From an uncultured Bacteroidales bacterium (GTDB taxonomy: Bacteria > Bacteroidota > Bacteroidia > Bacteroidales > UBA932), in contig ONKO01000001.1 of the NCBI GenBank assembly GCA_900318445.1, positions 339,116 through 403,115 on the forward strand: a DNA stretch of 64,000 bases, written 5' to 3'. Each line of letters starts with the position of its first letter. Within the stretch, counting starts at the first letter, position 1. A program made the translations under genes and the position numbers. Shown piece by piece: positions 18,042 to 26,881 of this stretch. Below the pieces are notes generated by a model. It was not told the DNA's origin. It saw nothing but the letters and a program-made list of their open reading frames with translations, and did not search any database.

Positions 18042-18833
18042 TTATTCTACGTAGTCTTTGGCCCGGGTAAGGGTGTTGATGGAATTGCTTTCTCCCTTGG
18101 GCAGGTGATAGTATATTTTGATGAAGGCGGAGTCCTTGAGGAAGTCCACATGGCCAATCTCCAGGTTCTCAATCTGGACGCCGATGCGCTTTTCGAGGTC
18201 TTCGATGAGCTCTTTCCGGCGCTCGGGCACGATGAGGTCAATCTTGTCGTAGAGCACCAGCTTGGTGGTGGTATGCCTTACCAGGCTCTCGCTTTCCAGG
18301 ATCCACACCAGGAGCACGATGAGGCCGTTGACCAGCGCCATCACGCCCACGTTGCCCCAGCCCAGGGCATAGTGCGGCGTGGTTGCAACATCCACTACAT
18401 TATAGATGGGAGCCAGGCCATTGGCGGCTGCCAGGGCAATGATCACGAAGAGGTAGGTCATTTCCCGGATGGGAACGGTCTCGGTGCGGTAGCGGATGAC
18501 TCCGAAGATGGCGAATAGGCCCAGGGTGAGGCCCACGCCCACTTCCACGTTACCCATGATGTAGAGCAGGGTGAGCATGGCCGACGAGAAAATCATGAAG
18601 GTGAAGTAGTAGTCGCGGCGGCGGCTCTTGCGGTAGTAGAAGCAGTGCACCAGAATCCAGCATACAAGGAGGTTCAGGGCAAAGCGGATGCCCAGTTCGG
18701 CCACCTTCTGCGCCGTAGTCATCATGGCGTCGGTGATGGTCTGGACGTCCAGGGGGAGGTCGTCGTTCATGTCCACGTCTCCGAAGGAGGAGAGGTCGTC
18801 CTGCACAAGGCGGAAGAGGAAGTCAGGTATCAT
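18042..18833 (-). CDS. DUF4956 inner-membrane protein
   Basis: A 263-residue protein with about four hydrophobic segments between residues 45 and 180 and a soluble C-terminal domain, as in DUF4956. It overlaps the VTC-domain gene by four bases (ATGA), so translation is coupled. DUF4956 and VTC-domain proteins are often encoded side by side, which suggests a membrane complex; the transported or sensed molecule is not known. Confidence 0.87.
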   Translation of the reverse strand: MIPDFLFRLVQDDLSSFGDVDMNDDLPLDVQTITDAMMTTAQKVAELGIRFALNLLVCWILVHCFYYRKSRRRDYYFTFMIFSSAMLTLLYIMGNVEVGVGLTLGLFAIFGVIRYRTETVPIREMTYLFVIIALAAANGLAPIYNVVDVATTPHYALGWGNVGVMALVNGLIVLLVWILESESLVRHTTTKLVLYDKIDLIVPERRKELIEDLEKRIGVQIENLEIGHVDFLKDSAFIKIYYHLPKGESNSINTLTRAKDYVE

Positions 18834-19600
18834 ATCGTTGTCAGTTTTTTGCCGATGATCTTTTCAATGGCCCGTACCTTTACCTTGAAGCGGCCGGTCT
18901 TGGCCGAAGGGTCGGTGAGGGTGATGGCCATACAGTATTTGCTCACGCGGAGCGGTTTGATGCGAAGGTCCAGGAGGATGCTCTTCATCTGGCTGGCAGC
19001 CCGGCCGTCCTGCTTGAGCTCGATGATGACGGCGTCTTCCAGGGTGGTCCTGAGGCCGGTGCGGAAGTTGGTGAAAGCCAGTTTCGTGTCAATGGTAAGG
19101 CGCTCGGTGAGCGCGGGGTTCACCAGGGTAATGCGGGAAAAACAGGTGCGGGCCGACGGCGAGAGCTCTCCGGCCTGGAACCAGGAATGCCGGGCCAGGT
19201 AGTCCGCGGCCTCCGGAACGGAGCCAAAGTCCATCATCTTGTCGGAGGGAATGGACATGCGCTTCTTGCTGGTGCGGCCGTGGTTGTTCTTGCGCTTGAT
19301 TTCCAGGAAGCTGTCTCCGGAGTTTACGTACTGGCGGGTGCGCACTTTCTGCCGCACGAGCCTGCGGTTGTGATGCAGGTAGAACATGGTGAGGCCTGCC
19401 GTGTCGTAGTAGACGGAGTCGTAGGGGCTGATGCGGGCGCCTTCGGTTTCCAGGGCGCGATAGCCGGCTGCTGCAGCTGCATCCAGCATGCGCAGCAGCG
19501 TGGCTTCGCTCGTTACGTATTTGGAATCGATGCGGTTCATCAGCTTGACGGCGTTCATCTCGTCCAGCGTAATGGCCCCCATTTTTTCTAATCCTTGCAT
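18830..19600 (-). CDS. VTC-domain (polyphosphate polymerase-like) protein
   Basis: A 256-residue protein of the VTC domain family. Basic and acidic residues that line the VTC catalytic tunnel are visible in NRIDSKYV, VRQKVRTRQY, LEIKRKN, TIDTKLAF and IIELKQ. In yeast Vtc4 this fold makes polyphosphate from ATP; for bacterial stand-alone versions next to DUF4956 the activity is inferred. The -7 box ends 6 bases before the ATG, so the mRNA is nearly leaderless. It heads the operon VTC-DUF4956-DUF2490. Confidence 0.87.
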   Translation of the reverse strand: MQGLEKMGAITLDEMNAVKLMNRIDSKYVTSEATLLRMLDAAAAAGYRALETEGARISPYDSVYYDTAGLTMFYLHHNRRLVRQKVRTRQYVNSGDSFLEIKRKNNHGRTSKKRMSIPSDKMMDFGSVPEAADYLARHSWFQAGELSPSARTCFSRITLVNPALTERLTIDTKLAFTNFRTGLRTTLEDAVIIELKQDGRAASQMKSILLDLRIKPLRVSKYCMAITLTDPSAKTGRFKVKVRAIEKIIGKKLTTI

Positions 19601-19606
19601 AGCTTA

Positions 19607-19614
19607 CAAAGATA
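19607..19614 (-). promoter_or_regulatory. -7 box (TATCTTTG) of the VTC operon
   Basis: Matches TAnnTTTG on the minus strand, with only 6 bases between the box and the ATG at 19600. No clear -33 box. Confidence 0.5.
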
Positions 19615-19626
19615 GCGATTTTTTTG

Positions 19627-21375
19627 CTACCAGGGACGTCCTCCGCCGCCGGGCCATCCGCCGCCGCCTCCGGGACCGCCCTGCCCGCCGGAATACGTGG
19701 TGAGGCTCACGGCGGTTCCGCCGGAGATACCATCGGCCGCCCATACTCCATTGCACACGGGTTCTCCTGCCGATACGCCGGTGTACCCCTGGGAGAGCGA
19801 AGGCGCGCTCACGGCTACGCTCGAGACGCCGGAAGGTGCCTTGAAGGCGGCGATGAACGAGCTGCCGTTCCACAGGCCGTTCCAGCCTCCTGCGCTGCAG
19901 CTCATGCTATACACGCTCTGGGAAGCCGAATAGCCGTTTTCCAGGCCGCCGTAAGCCACTAAGGTGGCGCCGCTGTTGATGTAGAGCTTGTAGCCGCCCT
20001 CGGTGTTGGCGTCCAGGGCCACTTCGGGTGCGCCCCGGGTGGTGATGGCAAACACATAGCCTCCGGAGAGTTTCATGTCTCCGTTGGAGTCAATGCCGTC
20101 GTTCCCCGTTGAGTGGCCGTACACGTAGCCGCCGGTTACATTCATTTCTCCCTGGCAGTTGATGGAGTCGTCGCTGCCGGAGTAAGCATAGAGGCTGCCG
20201 CCCGTGACGGTAATCTTCCCCTTGGCTTCCACGGATTCTCCCTGTGCGCTGCTGGCCGATATGCTGCCGCCGCTCACCAGAAGGTTGCCCCCGTACACGT
20301 AGCTTCGGCCGCTGCCTTCCTTGTAACCAATCTTGATGGCCTTGGTTGACACGTTACTACTCTCCTTGCCGGAGGTGGTGACGGTAAGGGTGCCGCCGCT
20401 TACGTAGCTGTCGTTGAGGCTGCCGTTTTCCGCAAAGTAAGTGTAGTTGCCGGCACGGATGCCTTTGCCGCCGGCGCCGGTGTTCACGATGGTCACGGTG
20501 CCGCCCGTCATGCCAAAGTAGTTGTCGGCCTTGATGCCGGCCGTTCCGGTGTATTCGCCGTCCTCGCTGTCGTAGGCTACCCCGCCGCTTACGTTGATGG
20601 AAGTGGTGCCGCCTTCCACCAGCACGAAGCCGTCGGAGGTGATGCCCTTTTTCATGGCGGCCTGGGTGCTTACGTTGAGACTGCCGCCGCTCAGGCGCAC
20701 GTAGTCATTGGCCTTGAGGCCGTGACCGGCCTTGTTGCCGGCGGTGACGGTAATGGCCGGTCCGTCCTGGATGTAAAGGTAGTCGTCGGTGGCGATGCCG
20801 CTCTTGCCGGCAGCGTTACTGGCTGTAACCGTGAGGCTGCCGCTTCCGCTCACGAGGAGCTGCCCTTCCGAGAACAGCACGGCTTTCATGTCTTCTTCGC
20901 CGGAATCGTAGGAGGCCGATGCGGCATCGGAGAGCGTGTTGGTGCCGTTAACCACAATGTAGCATTTCTTCTTTCCCTGGTTGTTGATGGCGGCGCCGGA
21001 CGGGTTTGTGATGGACACGCCGTCCAGCACCAGGGTCTGGCGGTTGCCCGAGTAACTCTTGAAGAAACCGTTGGTGGTGCTGCCCTTGAGGATGTATTCG
21101 ATGATCTCGTTGTAGGCGGAATTATCGGCCGTTACCCGGTTGCCATCCACCTTGACCATTCCGTTCTCGTCTCCGGTCACCGTCGCCCCGCCCTCGTCGG
21201 AGAATACGATGGTGATGGTGCGCTCCAATGCGGTTTCATCCGTATTGTCGTTGTCTTCTTCGGTGCCGGGAACGGGCGCGATATTCTCTCCCGCATCCGT
21301 GTCGATGATACTGTCCTTACTGCATCCACATGCCAGCACCGCCGGCATGAGGAGCCATACTGCCAATCTTTTCAT
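19627..21375 (-). CDS. Cthe_2159-like (DUF4353) carbohydrate-binding lipoprotein
   Basis: A 582-residue lipoprotein from the ATG at 21375 (lipobox Cys16, VLAC). The body is a parallel beta-helix made of short repeats of the type GGxxTVxxSG and contains GIKADNYFGMTGG, SDDSINCQGEMNVTGG and NDGIDSNGDMKLSGG, characteristic of the Cthe_2159 family. Clostridium thermocellum Cthe_2159 binds polygalacturonate. The tail is a Gly/Pro/Trp-rich segment (GGQGGPGGGGGWPGGGG). The next gene upstream on the same strand is a GH28 pectinase, but a hairpin lies between them. Family members often occur near VTC and DUF4956 genes, as here. Confidence 0.85.
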   Translation of the reverse strand: MKRLAVWLLMPAVLACGCSKDSIIDTDAGENIAPVPGTEEDNDNTDETALERTITIVFSDEGGATVTGDENGMVKVDGNRVTADNSAYNEIIEYILKGSTTNGFFKSYSGNRQTLVLDGVSITNPSGAAINNQGKKKCYIVVNGTNTLSDAASASYDSGEEDMKAVLFSEGQLLVSGSGSLTVTASNAAGKSGIATDDYLYIQDGPAITVTAGNKAGHGLKANDYVRLSGGSLNVSTQAAMKKGITSDGFVLVEGGTTSINVSGGVAYDSEDGEYTGTAGIKADNYFGMTGGTVTIVNTGAGGKGIRAGNYTYFAENGSLNDSYVSGGTLTVTTSGKESSNVSTKAIKIGYKEGSGRSYVYGGNLLVSGGSISASSAQGESVEAKGKITVTGGSLYAYSGSDDSINCQGEMNVTGGYVYGHSTGNDGIDSNGDMKLSGGYVFAITTRGAPEVALDANTEGGYKLYINSGATLVAYGGLENGYSASQSVYSMSCSAGGWNGLWNGSSFIAAFKAPSGVSSVAVSAPSLSQGYTGVSAGEPVCNGVWAADGISGGTAVSLTTYSGGQGGPGGGGGWPGGGGRPW

Positions 21376-21406
21376 AGTCGAATCTTTTTTTGCCGGGGAA
21401 AATGAC

Positions 21407-21443
21407 AAAAACCCGGCCGGGAATGGTGCCAGGACGGGTTTTT
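21407..21443. terminator. Bidirectional hairpin terminator between the GH28 and Cthe_2159-like genes
   Basis: AAAAACCCG (21407-21415) pairs perfectly with CGGGTTTTT (21435-21443), giving a 9-bp stem ending in a T run on both strands. Confidence 0.7.
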
Positions 21444-21463
21444 CAGCGAACGTGCGGTTTTTC

Positions 21464-22756
21464 TCAGTGAATGGAAACGTTCTCCAGCGTAATCATGGCC
21501 GGATCGTCTATCCGTGTTCCATTTTCCCATACGTGGAAGACGGCGTCTTTTACGGTAATGTCGTGGATCATCTGCAAGGTACCGCTGGCACGGATGCCGG
21601 TTTGGGCGCCCCAGCAGGTGATGCGTTCCATCACAATGTCCTGGAAGTGGGGCAGGAAATTCTCCGTAGTAGCGGCCTGGTTGTCCTCATGGCCGGCGGG
21701 GCGGTCGGCGTAGGTGGTCTCGAAGACGATGGCTTCTTCCCGGATGTCGTTCATGACAATGTCGCTGATGCGGATGTTCCGCGTGGTGCCGCCGCGCTCC
21801 GGCGCACTCTTGAAACGCAGTCCGGTGTCGGTGCCGGAGAAGGTGTTGTGACGCACGGTGATGTTCTCCATGCCGCCGCTGAACTCGGACCCGATCACAA
21901 AGCCGCCATGGGCATGGAAGACGGTGTTGTACTCGATGAGGATATCCTTGCAGGGGCCGTTTTTGAGGGCTGCCTTTCCGGCGCCACCCTTCATGCAGAT
22001 GCCGTCGTCCCCGACGTCCACCATGCAGTGGCGTATCACTACATTCTGGCACTGCATAAGGTCTATTCCGTCTCCGTTCTGGGCATTCCAGGGGCAGCGT
22101 ACGGTGACACCTTCAATGGTGACGTCCCTGCAATAGGCCGGAACCAGGTGGAATTTGGGCGAGTTCTGGATGGTGACGCCCGTCACGCTCACGCGCTGGC
22201 AGTCTGTGAGCCGCACCAGATGGGTTCTCATTCGCTCCATCTCCCGGGAGTCGGGATACCACAGGCTGCCGTCTTCGGTGACGCTGCCTCCCATGGAGAG
22301 GAACGCTTTCCACTCCACGTCGCTTACCTTGGTGCGTTTGACGGGCCGCCACCAGGCGCCGTTCCCGTCAATGATGCCCTCGCCGGAGATGCTCACGTCG
22401 TGTCTTTTGGAGGCTGATATGCCCGGCCGCACCTTACCGTTCTTGTCCAGGTGCTGGGACTTGTCGGGGGTGAGGAGGATCATGGCTCCGCGCTCCAGGT
22501 GCAGGTCCATGCAGTCCTTGAGGACAATGGGGCCGGTGAGATAGAGGCCCTCGGGGACAATGAGGTGTCCGCCGCCGGCCTTCTGCAGGGCGGCTACCGC
22601 CTTCTCGAAGGCCTGGGTATTGAGCGTGAGGCCGTCGGCCACGGCTCCAAAGTCTTGGATATGCACCGTATAGTCCGGGATAGAGACGGGCGCAGGCTGC
22701 TGGGCAAACAGCAGGGTGGCTGCGAGAAGAAGCGGAAACAGGAGGAGTTTTTTCAT
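21464..22756 (-). CDS. GH28-family polygalacturonase-like glycoside hydrolase
   Basis: A 430-residue secreted protein from the ATG at 22756, with a signal peptide (about 1-20). It has an N-terminal pectate-lyase/GH28 start (VHIQDFGAVADG) and the GH28 catalytic landmarks in order: NGDGID, GDDGICMKGG with paired aspartates, HAHGGFVIGSE and RFKS (the RIK-type motif). These enzymes hydrolyse galacturonan or related polyuronides. No lipobox is seen, so it is probably periplasmic. It is divergent from a LytTR regulator gene. Confidence 0.92.
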   Translation of the reverse strand: MKKLLLFPLLLAATLLFAQQPAPVSIPDYTVHIQDFGAVADGLTLNTQAFEKAVAALQKAGGGHLIVPEGLYLTGPIVLKDCMDLHLERGAMILLTPDKSQHLDKNGKVRPGISASKRHDVSISGEGIIDGNGAWWRPVKRTKVSDVEWKAFLSMGGSVTEDGSLWYPDSREMERMRTHLVRLTDCQRVSVTGVTIQNSPKFHLVPAYCRDVTIEGVTVRCPWNAQNGDGIDLMQCQNVVIRHCMVDVGDDGICMKGGAGKAALKNGPCKDILIEYNTVFHAHGGFVIGSEFSGGMENITVRHNTFSGTDTGLRFKSAPERGGTTRNIRISDIVMNDIREEAIVFETTYADRPAGHEDNQAATTENFLPHFQDIVMERITCWGAQTGIRASGTLQMIHDITVKDAVFHVWENGTRIDDPAMITLENVSIH

Positions 22757-22798
22757 AATTTCAAGATGCGAATGGCGGTAAAGGTACACATTTTTTTG

Positions 22799-22806
22799 TA
22801 TTTTTG
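22799..22806 (+). promoter_or_regulatory. -7 box (TATTTTTG) of the LytTR gene
   Basis: Matches TAnnTTTG and lies 7 bases before the ATG at 22814, which predicts a very short leader. No -33 TTTG at the usual distance. Confidence 0.45.
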
Positions 22807-22813
22807 CGTTATC

Positions 22814-23410
22814 ATGGACGCTGAGAAGAAACGCACAATCACCGCTGCAGCTCTCATTACGGTCTCGCTGGCCCTGCTGGCGGCGGCGGTATGGCTGTTC
22901 CTTGCGCATCGGCCTCCCATGCCCCAGGGCCCTCCTCCCGGCGGTCCTGGTCCCGGCGGCCGCCCGCCCATGATGATCGAGGAAAAGATGGCCATCATCA
23001 GCGCAATGGTGGTGTGCATGACCCTCTGTGTGGTGTCGGCCGTGCGTCTTCTGCGGCGCAGGCCCGCGCCGTCTCTTTCCGCTGCCGCACCGGATGCCAT
23101 CCGTTTCAAGGTAGACTACAAAACCGTCACGGTGCCGCTCGCTGACATCCGCTACATCGAGAGTATGAGCGAGTATGTGAAAATTTTCCTGGAGGGAAGG
23201 GAAGAACCCCTCGTTGTGCTCTACAGCCTCAAACGGCTGGAACAGGAGCTCCCGTCCAGCCGTTTTATCCGTATTCACCGTTCCTATATCGTGGCACTGG
23301 ACCGCGTCCGTGCTTCGAGCGCAACCACTGCCGTCCTGGACGGTGATGTTATCTTACCGGTAGGCGCCAGTTACCGCGCCGCTTTCCGCTCTTATTTCCC
23401 GGCCAGGTGA
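22814..23410 (+). CDS. Membrane-anchored LytTR-family DNA-binding regulator
   Basis: A 198-residue protein from the ATG at 22814. Two membrane segments (about 10-31 and 57-75) flank a Pro/Gly-rich external loop (PPMPQGPPPGGPGPGGRPP). The C-terminal half (about 95-198) is a LytTR domain with the typical PLADIRYIESMSEYVKI and FIRIHRSYIV motifs. There is no receiver domain, so the signal probably enters through the membrane part. It is divergent from the GH28 gene, a plausible target. Its 3' end overlaps the convergent galE gene by 19 bases. Confidence 0.88.
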   Translation: MDAEKKRTITAAALITVSLALLAAAVWLFLAHRPPMPQGPPPGGPGPGGRPPMMIEEKMAIISAMVVCMTLCVVSAVRLLRRRPAPSLSAAAPDAIRFKVDYKTVTVPLADIRYIESMSEYVKIFLEGREEPLVVLYSLKRLEQELPSSRFIRIHRSYIVALDRVRASSATTAVLDGDVILPVGASYRAAFRSYFPAR

Positions 23411-24417
23411 CACTCCCAGGCCCAGGCGGCCTTGAGGGTTTCCTCGATGGTGCGGGTCGCTTTCCAGCCCATCTGCGTGTTGGCCTTGGTGGGATCGGCC
23501 CAGATGGCGGTGATGTCGCCGGCGCGGCGGGGAGCCATTTTGTAGTTCACCTTTACGCCGTTCACCTTCTCGAAGGCGTTCACCAGTTCCATCACGCTCA
23601 GCGGACGGCCGGTACCCACGTTGAACACTTCCACGTCTTCCTTCATCTTGCCCTCGATCATGCGGGTGACGGCATAGACATGGGCCTTGGCCAGGTCTAC
23701 AATGTCAATGAAGTCGCGCTGGCAGGTGCCGTCGGGCGTGGGATAGTCGTTTCCGAAGATGCTCAGGCATTCGCGTTTTCCAATGGCCGTCTGGGTGATG
23801 AACGGTACCAGGTTGTTGGGAACGCCGCGGGGGAGTTCTCCGATGAGGGCGCTGGGATGTGCGCCGATGGGGTTGAAGTAGCGGAGGAGTATGCCTTTCA
23901 GGACGCCCTTGGAGGCCTTGACGGCATCCCGGAGGATATCTTCGCACATGGTCTTGGTGTTGCCGTAGGGAGAGGTGGCCGGCTTGCGGGGCGTGTCCTC
24001 GGTTACGGGCACGGCGTCGGGCTCTCCGTAGACAGTGGCCGATGAAGAGAACAGCACATTGCATCCGCCTTTCTCCTGGGCCGTTTCCAGCACGTTGATA
24101 AAACTCATCAGGTTGTTCCTGTAGTACATGAGGGGCTTTTCCACCGACTCACCCACGGCCTTGAAGGCGGCAAAGTGGATGACGGCGTCAATGGGATATT
24201 TGGCGAACAGGGCCTTCACGGCTGCTGCATCGCAGAAATCCACCACCTCAAGCGGCAGGGTGCGTCCGGTAATCTTCTCGACACCTTCAAAACAGGTGCG
24301 GTCGCAGTTGGAGAAGTTATCGGCCACCACTACGTCGTAGCCGGCTTCAATCAGTTCCACGGTTACGTGGCTGCCGATAAATCCGGCACCGCCGGAAACA
24401 AGTACGGTTTTTTTCAT
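23392..24417 (-). CDS. galE: UDP-glucose 4-epimerase
   Basis: A 341-residue protein from the ATG at 24417. It has the NAD-binding GGAGFIG motif at the N-terminus, the SSSATVYGEP segment, the catalytic YxxxK (YGNTK) and the GalE-type GTCQRDFI and NVGTGRP motifs. It interconverts UDP-glucose and UDP-galactose for envelope polysaccharides or galactose use. It begins 4 bases after the OstA-like gene and is the last gene of that operon. Confidence 0.96.
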   Translation of the reverse strand: MKKTVLVSGGAGFIGSHVTVELIEAGYDVVVADNFSNCDRTCFEGVEKITGRTLPLEVVDFCDAAAVKALFAKYPIDAVIHFAAFKAVGESVEKPLMYYRNNLMSFINVLETAQEKGGCNVLFSSSATVYGEPDAVPVTEDTPRKPATSPYGNTKTMCEDILRDAVKASKGVLKGILLRYFNPIGAHPSALIGELPRGVPNNLVPFITQTAIGKRECLSIFGNDYPTPDGTCQRDFIDIVDLAKAHVYAVTRMIEGKMKEDVEVFNVGTGRPLSVMELVNAFEKVNGVKVNYKMAPRRAGDITAIWADPTKANTQMGWKATRTIEETLKAAWAWECHLAGK

Positions 24418-24421
24418 AAGC

Positions 24422-26881
24422 TTATTGTTTGGTTTTATTCTTTTTCTGTGCTCTTTCCCTTTCCCGCTGGAGATACTTCTCAAACAGGGCGCGCTCTTTC
24501 TGCGCTTTCCTTTCCAGTTTCCGCAGCGCCTTCAGCTTGCGGGCCCGCTCCTTTTCCAGTTTCTTCTGCTTCTTGGCGGCCTGTTTTTCCTGGTAAATGC
24601 GGTCTTCCTCGGCCCACTTTGCTTCGCGCGCGGCCTGTTTCTCGGCTTGGATGCGTTCCCGCTCGGCTTTCTTCTTCTCTCTCTCCAGCGCCTTCTGCTG
24701 GGCGCGGGTGAGCGGCTTTTCCTGGACCAGCGAGTCGGCCGGGACTGTGGCAGGCGTGGCTGCAAGGGAATCGGGCAGGGCGGCGGGTGCTGTGGCAAGG
24801 CTGTCCGGCAGGGCCGGTGCTACGGCCGTGCTGTCGGATATGGCAAGGCTGTCCGGGGAGGCCTGTGCCACCGTGTCTTTCGGGGCCAGGACCGCTTCCA
24901 TCTCCTTCCGGCGCTGTTCTTCCCGCTGGCGTACTACCGCCAGGGAGTCCCGGATGGCAATGTCACGGTATACTTTCCTGATATAGCCGGGGAAGTAGTC
25001 GTTGGTCTGGCGGAACTCCGTATGCGGCCGGGCCAGGTAGGACGTGCGTTCGCTGGGGCGGGGTACCAGGGTGGTTACGTCCAGCGGGGAGGCCGGGCGG
25101 CGCTCCGGCTCCCAGCGGAAGCCCTTGAGCTGCTTGTCGTCCTGCGGCAGCTGTACAGTGGGATAGCCGTCGTTCTTGGGATTGTCGTAATAGTACATGC
25201 GCTCAATCTCTCCGTCCTTGAACGTGGCGTAGATCATCTTGGTTTCCACCTTGTTCACTGTGGCCAGGGCGTCTTTTTCCTCCAGGTAGAACAGGGAGGC
25301 GGCACCGCCCAGGGCGTCAAAGCGGGTGAGGGCGCTGGTGGAGTCAAAATAGGCGACCATCTCGGCACCGCGGATCTGGTCGTAGCTGTGCGGGTCTTCC
25401 TGGATGGTGATGAAGGCGTTGGACAGGAGATGGGCTTTCTGGAGCTGCTTGCCCTTGATGACCATGTAAATGCTGTCCGCGGCGTACTGCCGGTTGCCTT
25501 CGTTGTAGAAGATGGGGTCCTGATACAGACGCACCAGGGAATCCAGGTCTGTGTAGGTGAGGGAGTCGCCGGCCATCTGGAGGTCCCGGCGGAACAGCCG
25601 TACGCGCTTTGAACCCCAGAGGAAAGCAATCTTGGAGGTGTCGGGGGCTGCCGGAGTTGTATCGGCTGGGGCTTTCACGGTGGTATCGGCCGACGCGGGG
25701 ACATCGGCCCTGGGCCCTCCGGTTTTTTTGGCATCGGCCTTGGCGTCTGCCTTGGGCTCCGGCGGGCGGTTGGGGTCATTCTTGGCGGCTTCTTCGGCCG
25801 CCTTGCGGGCTTCTTCGGCGGCCTTCCTGCGGTATTCCATCACAGGGTCTCCGGAGATGTCGGCCAGCCGTTTTTCGGCGGTTTTGGTCCAGTCGGCGGG
25901 GATGTCGCATTTCTTGATGCTGCGGTACAGCAGTACGTCGGCGCCAATGTAGAGGGTGTCCCGCTTTTCATTTTTCTCGTCGATGGACATGATGGCGGGC
26001 TCCCGGGTCATGCGCAGCTGCTTAAGGGAGTCGGCATACTCGAAGCGGCCGGCCAGGGCGTAGACGTTGCGGGTGGTGTCCATCAGCTCCACGTGGCCCA
26101 GCATTTCAACGTCTCCTGCGGCGCGGTGGTAGTACAGGGAATCCGACCAGGTTTCCTGGTTTTCCGTGAGCAGGTGGACGTTTTCGCGGAACATGAACAG
26201 CTCCCGGCTGCGGTCGTACCAGCCGTCGTTGGCGCTGAGCATCTTGTCGTCCTGCCACATGTCGGTGGCGTAGCCGAAGTAGGCGGTGGAAAGGTCGCTG
26301 CGGTATTCCAGGCGGGAGGTTTTCACGAACGTGGTGTCCATGTACATGTTCACCTGGTCGTTGAACACGAACAGGTGTGCCTTGGAGTCGTAGGTGCCGT
26401 AGAGGCTCTCGATTACCTGTCCGTCCTTGTCACGCATGGCCGCGCCATTCTGGAAAATGGCTACGGAGTCCTTGGTGTTGTAGTCCAGGTAGCGGGTGCG
26501 CAGCGTGTTGTTCTCCTTGTCTTCCAGCTGCACCAGCGAGCCGCGGAACTTGGCCATGTCCTCGTCCACGACATACTGCAGGGTTTCGCTGGTGAGCCGG
26601 GTCTGGTCCTGGATAATGCTCACGTGGCCCACGGCATCGATGATGTTGGTGCTCACGTTCCAGAGGGCCGTGTCGCAGAGGAGGTAGGTCTTGTTGTGGA
26701 AAAACTTGGCGGGGCCCACCACCTTGCGGTAGTTCTGGCCGTCCTTCTCCAGCAGCTGGGCGCTCTGGGCACTGATGAGCCGCACTTTGCTGGAATCGGG
26801 TGCCTGGGCCTTCAAAGGCAACGCCGCAGCTGTCAGGGACAGCAGCAGCGCCGAAATCTTATGGGAGAAGTATTTTCGCAC
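24422..26881 (-). CDS. OstA-like (LptA/LptD N-domain) LPS-transport protein with charged C-terminal extension
   Basis: An 819-residue protein with a signal peptide (about 1-26) and OstA/LptA-type beta repeats over the first 280 residues (FHNKTYLLCDTALWN, IDAVGHVSIIQDQTRL) and again after an Ala/Pro/Asp linker (about 345-430). In Bacteroidetes this family is placed in LPS transport across the periplasm. The end is unusual: a stretch with repeated PDSLA units (about 670-720) and then a long Lys/Glu/Arg-rich, probably helical tail. The start is a GTG at 26881 whose G is shared with the TAG stop of the upstream gene. Confidence 0.85.
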   Translation of the reverse strand: MRKYFSHKISALLLSLTAAALPLKAQAPDSSKVRLISAQSAQLLEKDGQNYRKVVGPAKFFHNKTYLLCDTALWNVSTNIIDAVGHVSIIQDQTRLTSETLQYVVDEDMAKFRGSLVQLEDKENNTLRTRYLDYNTKDSVAIFQNGAAMRDKDGQVIESLYGTYDSKAHLFVFNDQVNMYMDTTFVKTSRLEYRSDLSTAYFGYATDMWQDDKMLSANDGWYDRSRELFMFRENVHLLTENQETWSDSLYYHRAAGDVEMLGHVELMDTTRNVYALAGRFEYADSLKQLRMTREPAIMSIDEKNEKRDTLYIGADVLLYRSIKKCDIPADWTKTAEKRLADISGDPVMEYRRKAAEEARKAAEEAAKNDPNRPPEPKADAKADAKKTGGPRADVPASADTTVKAPADTTPAAPDTSKIAFLWGSKRVRLFRRDLQMAGDSLTYTDLDSLVRLYQDPIFYNEGNRQYAADSIYMVIKGKQLQKAHLLSNAFITIQEDPHSYDQIRGAEMVAYFDSTSALTRFDALGGAASLFYLEEKDALATVNKVETKMIYATFKDGEIERMYYYDNPKNDGYPTVQLPQDDKQLKGFRWEPERRPASPLDVTTLVPRPSERTSYLARPHTEFRQTNDYFPGYIRKVYRDIAIRDSLAVVRQREEQRRKEMEAVLAPKDTVAQASPDSLAISDSTAVAPALPDSLATAPAALPDSLAATPATVPADSLVQEKPLTRAQQKALEREKKKAERERIQAEKQAAREAKWAEEDRIYQEKQAAKKQKKLEKERARKLKALRKLERKAQKERALFEKYLQRERERAQKKNKTKQ

